The notes under the pieces were generated by a model. That model was not told the DNA's origin and made no database searches. It saw only the letters and a list, made by a program, of their open reading frames with translations. From an uncultured Alphaproteobacteria bacterium (GTDB lineage Bacteria; Pseudomonadota; Alphaproteobacteria; HIMB59; GCA-002718135), in assembly GCA_902576125.1 (NCBI GenBank), contig CACGUF010000009.1:1-46164 (forward strand): 46,164 bases of DNA, in the 5' to 3' direction. This document shows, piece by piece, positions 20,140 to 31,346 of this stretch. Both the position numbers and the translations under genes were made by a program. Each line of letters starts with the position of its first letter. Position 1 is the first letter of the stretch.

Positions 20140-20967
20140 TTAAATATTAATAGTCATCAAATCTTCACCAATAATTGGGTTCTTACCAAAATCTTTTTTT
20201 ATTACTTTTTTCAATCTAGCTTTATTAAATTGTGTCGGAACAAAATGGGTTAATACTAATTTTTTAGTCTGTGTAATAAATGCTACTTTACCTACTTGAG
20301 ATGATGTTGTGTGGTAACTTTTTACATTATGTAGAGTTTTTTTTGTACGCATTTTATTAGTTTTTATAATTTCTCCCTCAATAAATACTTCATGAAGAAG
20401 TACATCAGATTTTTTTGCATATTTCATCAAATTTTCACAAGGTTTAGTATCACCACTAATAGTTAATTTTTTATTTTTATTAGTAAAAGCAAAACCATAA
20501 GCATATTTTACTGGCTTATGATCAACCTCAAAATATTTTATATTTAAATCTTTGATTTTTATATTCCCTAGAGGTTTAAATTCATTTACATCCATTTGAA
20601 ATGCTTTTACTGAAGCTCTGGCTTCATAAGATATTCTTAATTTTCTTTCATCAGCCCAAGCATCCATTATTTTTTTTACAAATTTTTTTGTACCTTTTGG
20701 TCCATATATTTTCCATGGCTTAATTCTATATGAGTGCCATGAAGAAATAATTAACTGATAAAGATCGACAGCATGATCAGAATGAAGGTGAGTAAAAAAT
20801 AGTGCATCAATATCTGCTGATGATACTTTAAGTTGGTGTAATCTCTGTGTTATACCTGAACCGCAATCAATTAGAATTTTAGCTTTTTTAGAAGTTATTA
20901 AATTAGCAGGTCCAAATCTTTTATGATCCACACTTGGACATCCTGTGCCAAGAAGTGTTAACTTCAT
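20140..20967 (-). CDS. MBL-fold metallo-hydrolase, RNase Z/arylsulfatase-like
   Basis: A metallo-beta-lactamase-fold hydrolase of 275 aa. The metal motif is H60-x-H62-x-D64-H65 (FTHLHSDHAVDL); further ligands fit ISGDTKP and LTHFVPTQ, and the YHTTSSQVGKVA segment resembles the HxT motif of tRNase Z-like proteins. It lacks a recognisable exosite arm, so tRNA 3' processing is possible but unproven; related proteins are annotated as arylsulfatases or general MBL hydrolases. It shares one base (TAATG) with the end of rpoD and is probably the last gene of the yqeY-dnaG-rpoD operon. Confidence 0.85.
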   Translation of the reverse strand: MKLTLLGTGCPSVDHKRFGPANLITSKKAKILIDCGSGITQRLHQLKVSSADIDALFFTHLHSDHAVDLYQLIISSWHSYRIKPWKIYGPKGTKKFVKKIMDAWADERKLRISYEARASVKAFQMDVNEFKPLGNIKIKDLNIKYFEVDHKPVKYAYGFAFTNKNKKLTISGDTKPCENLMKYAKKSDVLLHEVFIEGEIIKTNKMRTKKTLHNVKSYHTTSSQVGKVAFITQTKKLVLTHFVPTQFNKARLKKVIKKDFGKNPIIGEDLMTINI

Positions 20968-23180
20968 TATTCGTCTAGGAATGTTTTAAGTTTTCTAGCC
21001 CTAGTAGGATGTTTAAGTTTACGTAGTGCTTTAGCTTCTATTTGTCGTATTCTCTCTCTTGTAACACTAAATTGTTGTCCAACTTCTTCAAGAGTGTGAT
21101 CACTATTCATACCAATACCAAATCGCATTCTCAAAACTCTTTCTTCTCTTGGTGTTAATGAAGATAGTATTCTAGTGGTAGTATCTCTTAAAGAGCTTTT
21201 GACTGCTGCATCTATTGGTATAAGAGCATTTTTGTCTTCAATAAAATCACCCAATGAACTGTCTTCTTCATCTCCAACTGGAGTTTCAAGGCTTATAGGC
21301 TCTTTTGCAATTTTTAGAACTTTTTTTACCTTATCAAGAGGCATATGCAATCTTTCAGCCAATTCATTCGGTGTTGGCTCTCTACCAATTTCAGCCATAA
21401 TTTGTCGAGTAGTCCTAACTATCTTATTGATAGTTTCAATCATATGAACAGGTATTCTAATTGTTCTAGCTTGATCTGCTATAGAACGGGTTATTGCCTG
21501 TCTAATCCACCATGTTGCATAAGTTGAAAATTTGTAACCTCTTCTATATTCAAATTTATCAACTGCTTTCATTAAACCGATATTTCCTTCTTGTATCAGA
21601 TCTAAAAATTGAAGTCCTCGGTTTGTATATTTTTTAGCAATAGAAATAACTAAACGTAGGTTTGACTCAATCATCTCCTTCTTAGCTCTACTTGCTGATC
21701 TTTCACCTTGTTGCACAGTAGCCACAATTCTTCTAAATTCAGTTAATGGTAATTCTGAAGCATCTTGGATTTCTTTTATTTCATCAATCAATTTATTTAT
21801 TTCCAAATGGTTTTTATTAATAAATTTTTCCCAATTTCTGTCTTTAAGATTAAGTAAAGATTGAATCCAATTTTTCTCAAAGTTAAAATTTAAATATTCT
21901 TCAATAAAATTTTCTCTTTTAACTCCTTGATTAACAGCAAGTCTCATTAATCGACCTTCACGAACTAATAGTTTTTTGTTAAGCTCATATAAAGATTCCA
22001 TTAAAGCTTCAATTGTAGATGAATTGAAATGAACTGCTTTCATGGCAATAACCATTTCTTTTTGAGTTTTTCTATATTTTTTTTCAGTATTTATAAAAAC
22101 TGTTTCATTTCTTTTTGCAGAGTTAATTAATTCAGTACTATATTTTTGAAGCTTTTTAAAAAGTTTGGTAATAAAATCAAAGTCATTTAAAACTTTTGGT
22201 TTTAATTTTTCTTCCATTGCTGCCAAAGAAACATTTAATTCATCTTCATCACTTTGGTTTTCTGAATCAGATTCTCCTTGTTCATCTTCAGAATTTTTAC
22301 TTTCTTCATTATCTTTTTTTTTATTGTCCCCAGCTTCTTCAATTAATTTTAGTGTATCATCTAGCTTATTATCATTTATATCTGACATGTCATATGTAGC
22401 TTCCAAATCTACAATATCTCTTAAAAGCATAGTTCCATCTTTTATAGAGTCCTTCCAATTTATAATTGAACGGATTGTCATAGGACTTTCACATATTGCT
22501 CCTATCATCTTTTCTCTTCCAGCTTCTATTCTTTTTGCTATTGCTATTTCCCCCTCTCTACTTAGAAGTTCTACAGCCCCCATATCCCTAAGATAAAGTC
22601 TTACAGGATCATCGGTTTTACCAGTTTGTTTTTTTTCTTCATCTCCACCTTCATCATCTTTATTAGATTTATCTTCTTTTGCAGATTTAATTAAGGCGGC
22701 AGCTTCTTCTTCAGAAACAATAGTTATGTTATTTTTTTTTAAAAAATCTTCAACTTTGGATACATTATCAGGAGTTCTAAATTTTTTGGGAACAGCCTTT
22801 TCAATTATTTTATTAGTGTATATTCCATCAACTTTGTGTTTATCCAGTAATTTTGCTATTACAGCTTTAATATGGTCATCAAATGAAACAATCTTTTTTG
22901 GCTTTTTTGGAGCTTTAGTTTTAAGTTTAGTATTATTTTTTTTTATTTTATTATTTTTAATTTTTTTCTTTTTTTTAATTAAATTTTTTTTTGAAATAAC
23001 TTTTTTTGTCTTAGATGTTTTTTTAGTTTTAGATTTCTTAATAACTTTAGTAGGTTTTTTCTTAGTTTTGTTTGGAGTTTTTTTTCTAGTTTTTTTTGCT
23101 ATAGTTTTTTTTATGGCTTTCTTTTTTGGTAAAGTTTTTTTAAGATTGCTTTTCTTTTTTTTTGCTGTTTTTTTTGGCAT
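20967..23180 (-). CDS. rpoD: RNA polymerase primary sigma factor RpoD with lysine-rich N-terminal tail
   Basis: The housekeeping sigma-70. From about residue 99 it is a normal alphaproteobacterial RpoD: region 1.1 ([20 protein letters not shown]), region 1.2 ([16 protein letters not shown]), an acidic non-conserved region rich in D/E/S, region 2 with [20 protein letters not shown], region 3, and region 4 with [15 protein letters not shown] and [17 protein letters not shown]. Residues 1-97 are an extra tail with 48 Lys, one Arg and no acidic residue. There is no other Met codon before residue 200, so the tail must be made if ATG is the start. dnaG ends 1 nt upstream, giving the classic primase-sigma pairing. 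Confidence 0.97.
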   Translation of the reverse strand: MPKKTAKKKKSNLKKTLPKKKAIKKTIAKKTRKKTPNKTKKKPTKVIKKSKTKKTSKTKKVISKKNLIKKKKKIKNNKIKKNNTKLKTKAPKKPKKIVSFDDHIKAVIAKLLDKHKVDGIYTNKIIEKAVPKKFRTPDNVSKVEDFLKKNNITIVSEEEAAALIKSAKEDKSNKDDEGGDEEKKQTGKTDDPVRLYLRDMGAVELLSREGEIAIAKRIEAGREKMIGAICESPMTIRSIINWKDSIKDGTMLLRDIVDLEATYDMSDINDNKLDDTLKLIEEAGDNKKKDNEESKNSEDEQGESDSENQSDEDELNVSLAAMEEKLKPKVLNDFDFITKLFKKLQKYSTELINSAKRNETVFINTEKKYRKTQKEMVIAMKAVHFNSSTIEALMESLYELNKKLLVREGRLMRLAVNQGVKRENFIEEYLNFNFEKNWIQSLLNLKDRNWEKFINKNHLEINKLIDEIKEIQDASELPLTEFRRIVATVQQGERSASRAKKEMIESNLRLVISIAKKYTNRGLQFLDLIQEGNIGLMKAVDKFEYRRGYKFSTYATWWIRQAITRSIADQARTIRIPVHMIETINKIVRTTRQIMAEIGREPTPNELAERLHMPLDKVKKVLKIAKEPISLETPVGDEEDSSLGDFIEDKNALIPIDAAVKSSLRDTTTRILSSLTPREERVLRMRFGIGMNSDHTLEEVGQQFSVTRERIRQIEAKALRKLKHPTRARKLKTFLDE

Positions 23181-23181
23181 A

Positions 23182-24927
23182 TTAACTATCTATAATGTTA
23201 TCCTCTAATTCTTTCGATATCTTCTGAAGCTCATCCCAGTTCAAAGAAGTTTTATCTTTCTCAAAGGTAATTAGGCTTTTATTTATTTTTTTCAAATTTG
23301 AAAGCCTTGTGTTCAAGTTTTTTGAAGATTCTTGTATTTCTCTTAACGCAGCTTCTGGATCATATTTTTGGCTGGAATACGGGAAAAGTCTATAAATGCT
23401 AGGGTGTAAAATCTTAAATTCTAAAAATTGTCTGATTTCGTCATCGAATAAACTCATAATTTCAGATTTTTCTTTATGATTAGTATCATTATTTTTCAAT
23501 CTTACGAGAATCTTTTCCTCACTTTCATTCAATTCAATATTTTGAAATATACAGTCAATTATTTGTTTTCTAACACTTATGTGATTAATGGCACTTGCAA
23601 TAAAAGAATATATTTGTTTCATTGACAAAGAACTAATTTTTTTTGGATTTATATTTTTTTTATTTTCTTTATTTAAATATTTTAATTTATTAAAGAATAA
23701 TGATTTAAATTCATTTTTATAAAAATACTGTATTTTTTTATCTTTGATATTAACAATTAGATCATCAAGATATTTATCATATGAGATTTTTTGATCTGCA
23801 TCACTTAGAGATATGCCATTACTAGAAACATCAAAAATATAGTTTAACAAATTTATTGGTTTTTTTAATAAATTAACAAGATTTGGTAACTTGTTATTTT
23901 CTAAATAACTATCAGGATCATTATTGTGAGGTAAATTTATAAATTGAAGTGATTTGTTCGGAACTAGAAAAGGTAGTGACATTATAGCTGCCTTATATGA
24001 TGCTCTTTTGCCAGCCTCATCTCCATCAAACATTATAGTTGGTTTATTAGTATACCTCCATGAAAGTTCTAATTGTTCTTGCGTGAAGGATGTTCCAAGT
24101 GGAGCTACAACACTTTTTACATTATTTTGATATAAGGAAATAACATCCATGTATCCCTCACATATTAATAAATTTTTTTTACTTCTTGCGGAGGTCTTTG
24201 CTAAATTTAAATTATACAACATACTTCTTTTCTTAAAAAAATTACTTTCTGGAGAATTTATATATTTAGGGTTAGATTCATCTAAAACACGTCCACCAAA
24301 TCCGACTACTTTTCCATTAATATTTGTTATTGGAAAAATTAATCTTTTATAAAAAAAATCTTTTAACTTATTATTTTTATCTAATTTTACGACGTTACTT
24401 TTTAATATTTCATCATCTTTATATGACAAACTTTTTAAATATTCATAAAGTGAGGTATTTTTATTAAAAGAATACCCAAGTCTAAAGACTTTAATGGTTT
24501 CATCAGACAATTTTCTATTTTGAAGATATTTTAAGCATAAATTATTTTCAAGATTTAAATTTTTCTCGAACCATTTAGCTGATATTTCTAAAATTTTTAA
24601 GTATGTCTCATTTTGTTTATAATTAGAGTCTTTATCAAAATTAATTTTAATGCCAGCCCTAATTGCTAATTCTTTTACAGCATCTATAAAAGTGTAATTA
24701 AATAGTTCTTGATAAATTGTAAAAATATCTCCTTTTGCACCACATCCAAAACAGTAAAATGATCCTTGATCATCATTAATTTTACATGATGGTGTTTTTT
24801 CATTATGAAATGGGCAACAGCACCAAAGATCTTTTCCTTTTTTAATTACTTTAGTTTTTTTTTCTAATTCCTCTGAAATAAGAATTTTAGATTTTATGTG
24901 ATCTAAGTCAATTTTATTAAATGCCAT
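23182..24927 (-). CDS. dnaG: DNA primase DnaG
   Basis: Synthesises RNA primers for lagging-strand replication. The N-terminal CHC2 zinc-binding domain shows C38, H41 ([11 protein letters not shown]), C59 and C62 ([11 protein letters not shown]). The catalytic core follows with [19 protein letters not shown], and the TOPRIM domain has [10 protein letters not shown] and [11 protein letters not shown]. The C-terminal third (helicase-binding region) is poorly conserved and very Lys/Asn-rich. At 581 aa it is full length. The gene is fused into one operon with yqeY (shared base) and rpoD (1-nt gap). Confidence 0.97.
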   Translation of the reverse strand: MAFNKIDLDHIKSKILISEELEKKTKVIKKGKDLWCCCPFHNEKTPSCKINDDQGSFYCFGCGAKGDIFTIYQELFNYTFIDAVKELAIRAGIKINFDKDSNYKQNETYLKILEISAKWFEKNLNLENNLCLKYLQNRKLSDETIKVFRLGYSFNKNTSLYEYLKSLSYKDDEILKSNVVKLDKNNKLKDFFYKRLIFPITNINGKVVGFGGRVLDESNPKYINSPESNFFKKRSMLYNLNLAKTSARSKKNLLICEGYMDVISLYQNNVKSVVAPLGTSFTQEQLELSWRYTNKPTIMFDGDEAGKRASYKAAIMSLPFLVPNKSLQFINLPHNNDPDSYLENNKLPNLVNLLKKPINLLNYIFDVSSNGISLSDADQKISYDKYLDDLIVNIKDKKIQYFYKNEFKSLFFNKLKYLNKENKKNINPKKISSLSMKQIYSFIASAINHISVRKQIIDCIFQNIELNESEEKILVRLKNNDTNHKEKSEIMSLFDDEIRQFLEFKILHPSIYRLFPYSSQKYDPEAALREIQESSKNLNTRLSNLKKINKSLITFEKDKTSLNWDELQKISKELEDNIIDS

Positions 24928-25388
24928 TAATTACCAAGTTTAGATTTAGCAATTTTACCTACCAACCCCATATCAACTTCTCCTGGATAATCTTTTTTTA
25001 CAAAACCCATAAGTTTACCCATATCTTTTAGATTTTCTAAATTGTGAGTTTTGATATAGTTAACTATAATTTCTTCAGTTTCTTTCTCAGATTTTTGATT
25101 AGGTAAATATTGATTTATGATATCTACTTCAGCTTGTTCTTTTTCTACTAAATCATCTCTCTTAGCTTTTTGAAAATGCTCTATTGAATCTTTTCTTTGT
25201 TTTATTAAATTGATTAATAATTTAAGTATTTCTGGATCATTAATTTCATCTTTATTTTCACTTGATCTTGAAGAAATATCTTTGTCTTTTATGGAACTTC
25301 TTATTAATCTAAGTGTATTAATTCTGTCTTGATCTTTGTTTTTTATTGCTTTTTTATAGTCTTCGTCAATTTTACTTCTTAAACTCAT
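24927..25388 (-). CDS. yqeY: GatB/YqeY domain protein
   Basis: A 153-aa protein related to the C-terminal tail domain of GatB, the amidotransferase subunit that recognises tRNA. Typical features are the N-terminal EDYKKAIKNKDQDRINTLRLI helix, the DIINQYLPNQKSEKE segment with conserved YLP, and the C-terminal MGKLMGFVKKDYPGEVDMGLV (G-x-MG-x-VM-like) motif. A role in tRNA-dependent amidation is suggested by homology only. It commonly precedes dnaG and rpoD in Alphaproteobacteria, as here, and shares one base with the dnaG start. Confidence 0.9.
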   Translation of the reverse strand: MSLRSKIDEDYKKAIKNKDQDRINTLRLIRSSIKDKDISSRSSENKDEINDPEILKLLINLIKQRKDSIEHFQKAKRDDLVEKEQAEVDIINQYLPNQKSEKETEEIIVNYIKTHNLENLKDMGKLMGFVKKDYPGEVDMGLVGKIAKSKLGN

Positions 25389-25422
25389 AATTATCTACCT
25401 ATTAGAATCGATTAATTTTATT

Positions 25423-25451
25423 TTTATAACTAATATAACTGTTATCAACAA
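25423..25451 (-). promoter_or_regulatory. Candidate promoter of the yqeY-dnaG-rpoD operon
   Basis: On the minus strand TTGTTG (25446-25451) is 17 bp from TATAAA (25423-25428), predicting a start near 25416 and a 5' leader of about 28 nt before the yqeY ATG. It is motif-based, in an AT-rich gap between divergent genes. Confidence 0.4.
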
Positions 25452-25464
25452 ATTCAACTAATCC

Positions 25465-25493
25465 TTGACTAAACTTTTCAAAATGCCTAGTAA
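25465..25493 (+). promoter_or_regulatory. Candidate promoter of carAB
   Basis: TTGACT (25465-25470) and TAGTAA (25488-25493) are separated by exactly 17 bp and lie just upstream of the carA ATG at 25515. The predicted leader is only about 15 nt, too short for a pyrimidine or arginine attenuator. Divergent from the yqeY promoter. Confidence 0.45.
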
Positions 25494-25514
25494 ACCATCA
25501 TTTCTTTACAAATA

Positions 25515-26678
25515 ATGCAGCGGGATATTATTCAAAACCAACAACTACGCCCTCCTACAGCTGCTTTAGTTTTCGATGATGGTGAAGTGTTATGGGGTCA
25601 CGGACTAGGTAAACTTAAATCAGTTGTTGCTGAGTTGTGCTTTAATACATCACAAACAGGGTATCAAGAGACTTTAACTGATCCGTCATACGCAAAACAA
25701 ATTATTACTTTTACTTTTCCTCATATTGGTATTGTTGGAACAAATGATGAAGATTTAGAGTCAAATAAAATTTATGCCGAGGGATGCATTATTAATCAAG
25801 CAATTGAACAATATTCAAATTGGAGAGCTCAAAATAATTTAGATTCTTTCTTAAAAAATCACAGCATACCTGGAATCATTGGGGTTGATACAAGATACTT
25901 AACAAGAAAATTATCTTTAGAAGGTGCAAAAAAAGTAGCATTAATTCACTTTGGAGAAAAAAAAGAAAGTTTTGATCTTTTAAAGCAAAAATTAAAAAAC
26001 TGGGGTGGGCTCGAAAATTTAGATCTGGCAACTAAAGTTTCTACAAAAAATGAATACAACTGGAAATATGGTTTATGGAATAAAGATATTAAAGAAGGGA
26101 GTTATGTAAACTTTCCAATAGTATGTCTAGATTTTGGAATAAAACAAAATATTCTCAGAAATTTAAAGAGTTTAAATTTTGAAACTTCTATTTTACCAGC
26201 AACAAGTAGCATTAAAGAAATCTTGATTAAAAAACCTAAAGGAATTTTTTTATCTAATGGTCCTGGCGATCCTGATGCTACTATAAAAATTATTCTTCCA
26301 ACCATAAAAAAATTAATAGATCTGCAAATTCCAATATTTGGGATATGTCTAGGTCATCAAATATTAAGTCTAGCTTTAGGTGCAAAAACAAAAAAAATGT
26401 ATCAGGGTCATAGAGGGGCAAATCAGCCTGTTAAAAATTTAATTAACAATACTGTTGAGATAACTTCACAAAATCACGGTTTTGAAGTTGATAAAAAAAG
26501 CTTGCCCAATGAAGTTGAGGAAACACATGTTTCATTATTTGATGGTTCAAATGAGGGTATAAAACATAAAACACTTCCTGTTTTCAGTGTTCAATATCAT
26601 CCAGAGGCTAGTCCTGGACCTCATGACAGCGCTTATCTCTTCAAAGAATTTTATAAATTAGTAAAAAAACATGCCTAA
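25515..26678 (+). CDS. carA: Carbamoyl-phosphate synthase small subunit
   Basis: The glutaminase subunit that feeds ammonia to CarB for carbamoyl phosphate, precursor of pyrimidines and arginine. The N-terminal CarA domain (about 14-190) has [12 protein letters not shown] and [10 protein letters not shown]. The class I glutamine amidotransferase domain has catalytic C278 in [10 protein letters not shown] and the His-Glu pair in [10 protein letters not shown] (HPE 362-364). The 387 aa is normal. Start at ATG 25515, consistent with the family's short N-terminus. It overlaps carB by 8 nt. Confidence 0.98.
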   Translation: MQRDIIQNQQLRPPTAALVFDDGEVLWGHGLGKLKSVVAELCFNTSQTGYQETLTDPSYAKQIITFTFPHIGIVGTNDEDLESNKIYAEGCIINQAIEQYSNWRAQNNLDSFLKNHSIPGIIGVDTRYLTRKLSLEGAKKVALIHFGEKKESFDLLKQKLKNWGGLENLDLATKVSTKNEYNWKYGLWNKDIKEGSYVNFPIVCLDFGIKQNILRNLKSLNFETSILPATSSIKEILIKKPKGIFLSNGPGDPDATIKIILPTIKKLIDLQIPIFGICLGHQILSLALGAKTKKMYQGHRGANQPVKNLINNTVEITSQNHGFEVDKKSLPNEVEETHVSLFDGSNEGIKHKTLPVFSVQYHPEASPGPHDSAYLFKEFYKLVKKHA

Positions 26679-29600
26679 AAGAGAGGATATAAAAAAAATA
26701 TTAATAATTGGTGCTGGTCCAATAGTTATAGGTCAGGCGTGTGAATTTGATTATTCTGGTGCTCAAGCTTGTAAATCGCTTAAAGAAGAAGGTTATGAAG
26801 TTGTCTTAGTTAACTCTAATCCGGCTACAATCATGACTGATCCTGAATTGTCTGATAAAACTTACATTGAACCAATTACTAAAGAGTTTGTTGAGCAAAT
26901 AATTGAGTTGGAAAAACCTGATGCTCTGTTACCAACAATGGGTGGTCAAACTGCTTTAAATGTATCAATGGAACTTGCTCAGTCAGGTATTCTAAAAAAA
27001 AATAAAGTGAAGATGATTGGAGCTAATCCAAAAGCTATAGAGCTTGCAGAAGATAGACAAAAATTTAAAGATGCTATGAGGGAAATTGGTTTAAAATGTC
27101 CTGAAAGTGTAATCGTACAGAAATTAGAAACAGCTGAAGAGGTAAAAGAAAGATTAAAATTACCTTTAGTAATTAGGCCAAGTTTCACTTTAGGAGGAAC
27201 TGGTGGTGGGGTTGCTTACAATGATCAAGAATTTACTGAATTATGTCAACGTGGATTGAATGCAAGCCCAACTAGCCAAATTTTAATTGAAAAATCAGTA
27301 TCAGGATGGAAAGAATTTGAAATGGAGGTTGTTAGGGATAATAAAGATAATTGTATAATAATATGTTCAATCGAAAATATAGATCCTATGGGTGTGCATA
27401 CAGGTGACAGTATTACGGTAGCACCCTCTTTAACTTTAACAGATAAAGAATATCAAATATTAAGAAATGCAAGTATTAAAGTTCTAAAAAAAATTGGTGT
27501 AGACACTGGTGGTTCTAATGTTCAGTTTGCTATAAATCCTGAAGATGGAGAAATAAATGTTATTGAAATGAATCCTAGAGTAAGTAGATCTTCTGCTTTA
27601 GCTTCTAAAGCAACAGGTTTTCCAATAGCTAAAATTGCTGCTAAATTAGCTATAGGTTATTCACTTGATGAACTAAAAAATGATATAACAAAAACAACAC
27701 CAGCAAGTTTTGAGCCTACAATAGACTACGTAGTAACAAAAATTCCAAGATTTACTTTTGAAAAATTCGCTGGAGCAGACTCTAACTTAACAACATCAAT
27801 GAAGTCAGTTGGTGAAACAATGAGCATTGGAAGATCATTTAATGAAAGTTTGCAAAAGGGATTTAGTTCATTGGAATATGGTTTAGATGGTTTAGATATA
27901 CCGCAAGATAATACACTTAATAAACAAACAATTATTAATGAATTAAAAGTTCAATCGTCACAAAGATTATTAACAATTGGCCATGCACTTCGCTTAGAAA
28001 TCAAACCAAATGAGATTAATAAAATAACCAAATATGATAAATGGTTTATTTACCAACTTAAAAAGATAATTGAGATTGAAAATTTAATTCAAAAAAACCA
28101 ATTATCAAAAGAAATTATTCTTTTAGCTAAACATAATGGTTTTACAGATAAAAAAATTGCTAAAATAAAAAATAAAACAGAAAAAGAAATTAGAAAATTT
28201 AGGCATCAAAATAATATCAGACCTATATTTAGACTAGTAGATACTTGCGCAGGAGAATTTAGCTCTAAAACACCTTATCTTTATTCTAGCTATGATTGGA
28301 ATTTTTATAACATTCCCTTCTGTGAGTCAAATCCTAGTAAAAATAAAAAAGTAATAATACTAGGTGGAGGACCTAATAGAATTGGACAAGGAATAGAATT
28401 TGATTACTGTTGTGTTCATGCTGTTTATGCTCTTAAAGAAAAAGGTATTGAAACAATTATGATTAATTGCAATCCCGAAACTGTATCAACAGACTACGAT
28501 ACAGCTGATAGATTGTATTTTGAACCTCTAACAACCGAGAGTGTTCTAGAGATATATAAAAAAGAAGAAGAAGTTGGAGAAGTACTTGGTATATTTGTCC
28601 AATTTGGAGGTCAGACTCCCCTGAAGATAGCAAACGAACTTGAAAATGAGGGAGTAAAAATTCTTGGCACAACTACTGAAGCGATAGATTTAGCTGAAGA
28701 CAGAGATAGATTCAGTGAAACATTAATAAAGTTAAATATTCAACAACCAAAAAATGGATTTGCAAAAAATTTAAATGAAGCTACCTCAATAGCAAATAAC
28801 ATTGGGTATCCAGTATTAATTAGGCCTTCGTATGTGCTGGGAGGAAGAGCAATGGAAATTGCCTACAATGAAAATCAACTTGCAACATTTACAAAAAGCG
28901 CTTTAGAAGTTTCCTCAAATAATACAATTTTAGTAGATCAATACTTAGAAAATGCTATTGAAGTCGATGTGGACATTATCAGAGATAGCAAAGGTGAAAT
29001 ATTCATTGCTGGAATAATGGAGCATATTGAAGAAGCTGGTATTCATTCAGGTGATAGTGCTTGCTCTTTACCGCCATTTTCAATTTCAATTAAAATTCAA
29101 AATAAAATTATAGAATGGGTATCAAAAATTGCTCAAGAAATTAAAGTTGTGGGTTTAATGAACACACAATTAGCTATAAAAAATGATCAGATGTATGTTT
29201 TAGAAGTAAATCCTAGAGCTAGCAGAACAGTTCCATTTGTAGCAAAAGCAAGAAGCATACCTATTGCAAAATTAGCAGCAAAAGTAATGACTGGAGACTT
29301 TTTAAGAGATCTTTTAAAAAAAATAAAAATTAAAGATTTAAAAACATTTAATGTGAAAGAATCAGTATTTCCTTTCAATAAATTTGATGGTGTAGATTTA
29401 GTATTAGGTCCTGAAATGAAATCAACAGGAGAAGTTATGGGAATAGACTCTACATTTTTATCAGCTTTTGCAAAAAGCCAAATTGCTTGTGGAACCATTT
29501 TACCACCTAAAGGAAAAGTATTTATTTCAATAGATGATGAAAATAAAAAATTTATTTTAGATATTGCAAAAAAATTACTAAATCTAAATTTTTCAATCGT

Positions 29601-29901
29601 TGCAACAAAAGGAACTTCAAAATTTTTGAGTGATAAAAATTTAAAAATAGAAACAATTAACAAAGTTAAAGAAGGTGGGCCTCATATTGTTGATGCTATA
29701 AAAGAAAATAAGATTGATTTAGTTATTAACACAACTAAAACCCAAGGATCAATAAGAGATAGTTATAGTATAAGAAGAACCTCTTTAACTTTTAACATAC
29801 CTTATTATACAACAATAGCAGGAGCAAAAATAGCTGTTGATACTATTGAGCACTTGAAAATCAACTCTTTAAAAGTTAATAGTTTGCAAGATTTAATCTA
29901 A
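26671..29901 (+). CDS. carB: Carbamoyl-phosphate synthase large subunit
   Basis: Makes carbamoyl phosphate from bicarbonate, two ATP and the ammonia channelled from CarA. Two homologous ATP-grasp synthetase halves are present: first half with [32 protein letters not shown] and [18 protein letters not shown]; second half with [33 protein letters not shown] and [16 protein letters not shown]. The C-terminal MGS-like allosteric domain follows from about residue 940. The 1076 aa is full length. Translated from within the end of carA (8-nt overlap). Confidence 0.98.
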   Translation: MPKREDIKKILIIGAGPIVIGQACEFDYSGAQACKSLKEEGYEVVLVNSNPATIMTDPELSDKTYIEPITKEFVEQIIELEKPDALLPTMGGQTALNVSMELAQSGILKKNKVKMIGANPKAIELAEDRQKFKDAMREIGLKCPESVIVQKLETAEEVKERLKLPLVIRPSFTLGGTGGGVAYNDQEFTELCQRGLNASPTSQILIEKSVSGWKEFEMEVVRDNKDNCIIICSIENIDPMGVHTGDSITVAPSLTLTDKEYQILRNASIKVLKKIGVDTGGSNVQFAINPEDGEINVIEMNPRVSRSSALASKATGFPIAKIAAKLAIGYSLDELKNDITKTTPASFEPTIDYVVTKIPRFTFEKFAGADSNLTTSMKSVGETMSIGRSFNESLQKGFSSLEYGLDGLDIPQDNTLNKQTIINELKVQSSQRLLTIGHALRLEIKPNEINKITKYDKWFIYQLKKIIEIENLIQKNQLSKEIILLAKHNGFTDKKIAKIKNKTEKEIRKFRHQNNIRPIFRLVDTCAGEFSSKTPYLYSSYDWNFYNIPFCESNPSKNKKVIILGGGPNRIGQGIEFDYCCVHAVYALKEKGIETIMINCNPETVSTDYDTADRLYFEPLTTESVLEIYKKEEEVGEVLGIFVQFGGQTPLKIANELENEGVKILGTTTEAIDLAEDRDRFSETLIKLNIQQPKNGFAKNLNEATSIANNIGYPVLIRPSYVLGGRAMEIAYNENQLATFTKSALEVSSNNTILVDQYLENAIEVDVDIIRDSKGEIFIAGIMEHIEEAGIHSGDSACSLPPFSISIKIQNKIIEWVSKIAQEIKVVGLMNTQLAIKNDQMYVLEVNPRASRTVPFVAKARSIPIAKLAAKVMTGDFLRDLLKKIKIKDLKTFNVKESVFPFNKFDGVDLVLGPEMKSTGEVMGIDSTFLSAFAKSQIACGTILPPKGKVFISIDDENKKFILDIAKKLLNLNFSIVATKGTSKFLSDKNLKIETINKVKEGGPHIVDAIKENKIDLVINTTKTQGSIRDSYSIRRTSLTFNIPYYTTIAGAKIAVDTIEHLKINSLKVNSLQDLI

Positions 29902-29940
29902 ATATATTGACTTAATAAAAAATTATATCATCATAGTTTT

Positions 29941-30414
29941 ATGAATAAAATACCAATGACAGCTAATGGATATGAAAAACTTCAGTTAGAGCTAAAAAAA
30001 TTATTAAATGAGGATAGACCTAATATTATAGAAGCAATCTCTGAAGCTAGAAGTCATGGAGATTTATCAGAAAATGCTGAATATCAATATGCTAAAGAAC
30101 AGCAAAGTTTGATAGAGGGTAAAATTGCTGATCTTGAAAGTGCTGTTAGTCGAGCTGAAGTAATTGATGTTAAAAGTCTAGAGGGTGATGATATAAAATT
30201 TGGTGCAACTGTTGAAATTGAAGATGATGACAATGGTGAATTGGCCACATATCAAATAGTCGGGGAGTATGAATCAGATATTAAAAATAATAAGCTTTCA
30301 GTAAGCAGTCCTTTGGCTAGAGGCCTAATTACAAAATCTGTTAATGATATTGTTGAAATAAATAGTCCAAAAGGACAAAAATCATACACAATCAAATCTG
30401 TTAAGTACGTTTGA
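29941..30414 (+). CDS. greA: Transcription elongation factor GreA
   Basis: Rescues backtracked RNA polymerase by stimulating transcript cleavage. The N-terminal coiled coil (about 1-75) carries the family's ARSHGDLSENAEYQYAKEQQ at its tip, including the acidic D and E residues that reach the polymerase active site. The C-terminal FKBP-like domain ends with SSPLARGLI and a GxxSYTIKSVKYV-like strand. At 157 aa it has the normal length. Its TGA stop overlaps the TTG start of the next gene. Position after carB is common in Alphaproteobacteria. Confidence 0.97.
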   Translation: MNKIPMTANGYEKLQLELKKLLNEDRPNIIEAISEARSHGDLSENAEYQYAKEQQSLIEGKIADLESAVSRAEVIDVKSLEGDDIKFGATVEIEDDDNGELATYQIVGEYESDIKNNKLSVSSPLARGLITKSVNDIVEINSPKGQKSYTIKSVKYV

Positions 30415-31346
30415 GATCAAATAAATTAAAAATTTGGGCTGTAACTGATGGCTCCCAAGGAATGATAAGTCAAGTTATGGGATTATCAAAACAATTAAGT
30501 ACTAATATTAGAAAAATAAAAATAGATCTTATTTTTCCTTGGAGTAAATTTCAACCTGGATTTTTACCAACCTATAAATGGATTTTTAAAAATAAAATTT
30601 GCTTTAATGAAAAACCTGATATTTTAATTTCTTGTGGAAGGAAAAGTGTTTATTTTTCTTTATATTGTAAAAAAAAATTTGATAAGGTAATTAATATACA
30701 TATACAAAATCCAAAAATATCGACAAAATATTTTGATTATATAGTTAGCCCTAATCATGATAATTTTTTTGGAAACAATGTATTGAATTCCGTTGGAGCA
30801 TTACATCATTTTAATAAAAGTAATAAAATAACCAATCCAAAATTGTTAACTTGTATAGTTGGTGGAGATAATCAGCATTATCATTTTGATAATAAAGCAG
30901 CAGATAAACTATGTGATAAGTTATTAGAATTAAAAAAAAATAATCCAAGTATTGAATTAAAAATTATAACTTCAAGAAGAACTTCTGAACAAGTTAAAAA
31001 AATAATTAATAAAAAATTAAAAAATTTTTCTAGTATTTGGTATGGAGAAGGTAAAAACCCTTATGATGAATCAATTCAAAACTCTTCTTTTTTTATTGTA
31101 ACTTCTGATTCTACTTCTATGATAAGTGAAACTGCAATATCGGGTAAACCAATTTATATTTTCCACTTACCTTTTAAGAGAAAAAGTATTCGAATATCTA
31201 GTTTTCATGATGAGTTTAAAAAGCTAGGCATAACAAGAGATATAGATGATGTTAATCATTTAGTAAATTGGGAATACAATCTATTGAATGAATCTGAAAG
31301 AATTGGTAGCATTATCAAAAAAAGAATAATAGAAGATAATTTATGA
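30411..31346 (+). CDS. ELM1/GtrOC1-family (DUF1022) protein, putative nucleoside-diphosphosugar-dependent transferase
   Basis: A 311-aa protein of the mitochondrial fission ELM1 family, which is widespread in Alphaproteobacteria and has a GT-B glycosyltransferase-like fold. Features: IWAVTDGSQGMISQVMGLSK at the start, DILISCGRKSV, FDYIVSPNHDNFFGNNVLNS, CIVGGDNQHYHFD, and the C-terminal FIVTSDSTSMISETAISGKP that resembles a donor-binding site. The bacterial function is unknown. Translation apparently starts at a TTG that overlaps the greA stop (TTGA), implying coupling and probably weak expression. The next gene overlaps it by 4 nt. Confidence 0.85.
   Translation: MRSNKLKIWAVTDGSQGMISQVMGLSKQLSTNIRKIKIDLIFPWSKFQPGFLPTYKWIFKNKICFNEKPDILISCGRKSVYFSLYCKKKFDKVINIHIQNPKISTKYFDYIVSPNHDNFFGNNVLNSVGALHHFNKSNKITNPKLLTCIVGGDNQHYHFDNKAADKLCDKLLELKKNNPSIELKIITSRRTSEQVKKIINKKLKNFSSIWYGEGKNPYDESIQNSSFFIVTSDSTSMISETAISGKPIYIFHLPFKRKSIRISSFHDEFKKLGITRDIDDVNHLVNWEYNLLNESERIGSIIKKRIIEDNL

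Noticed and set aside
22890-23180. The polylysine start of rpoD as a frameshift or wrong start
   Set aside because: The frame runs unbroken from the ATG into region 1.1, dnaG ends 1 nt before it, and no other Met occurs before residue 200, so the given start is the best one.
22726-23208. Long plus-strand frame coding for a very Phe/Leu-rich hydrophobic protein
   Set aside because: It is the complement of the lysine codons (AAA/TTT) in the rpoD tail and has no domain; composition explains it completely.
25389-25514. Riboswitch or attenuator upstream of carA
   Set aside because: The gap is 126 bp, AT-rich, shared with a divergent promoter, and shows no stable hairpin, conserved aptamer or leader peptide.
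29187-29663. Minus-strand frame of 158 codons inside carB
   Set aside because: carB is conserved across this whole stretch; the antisense frame resembles no protein family.
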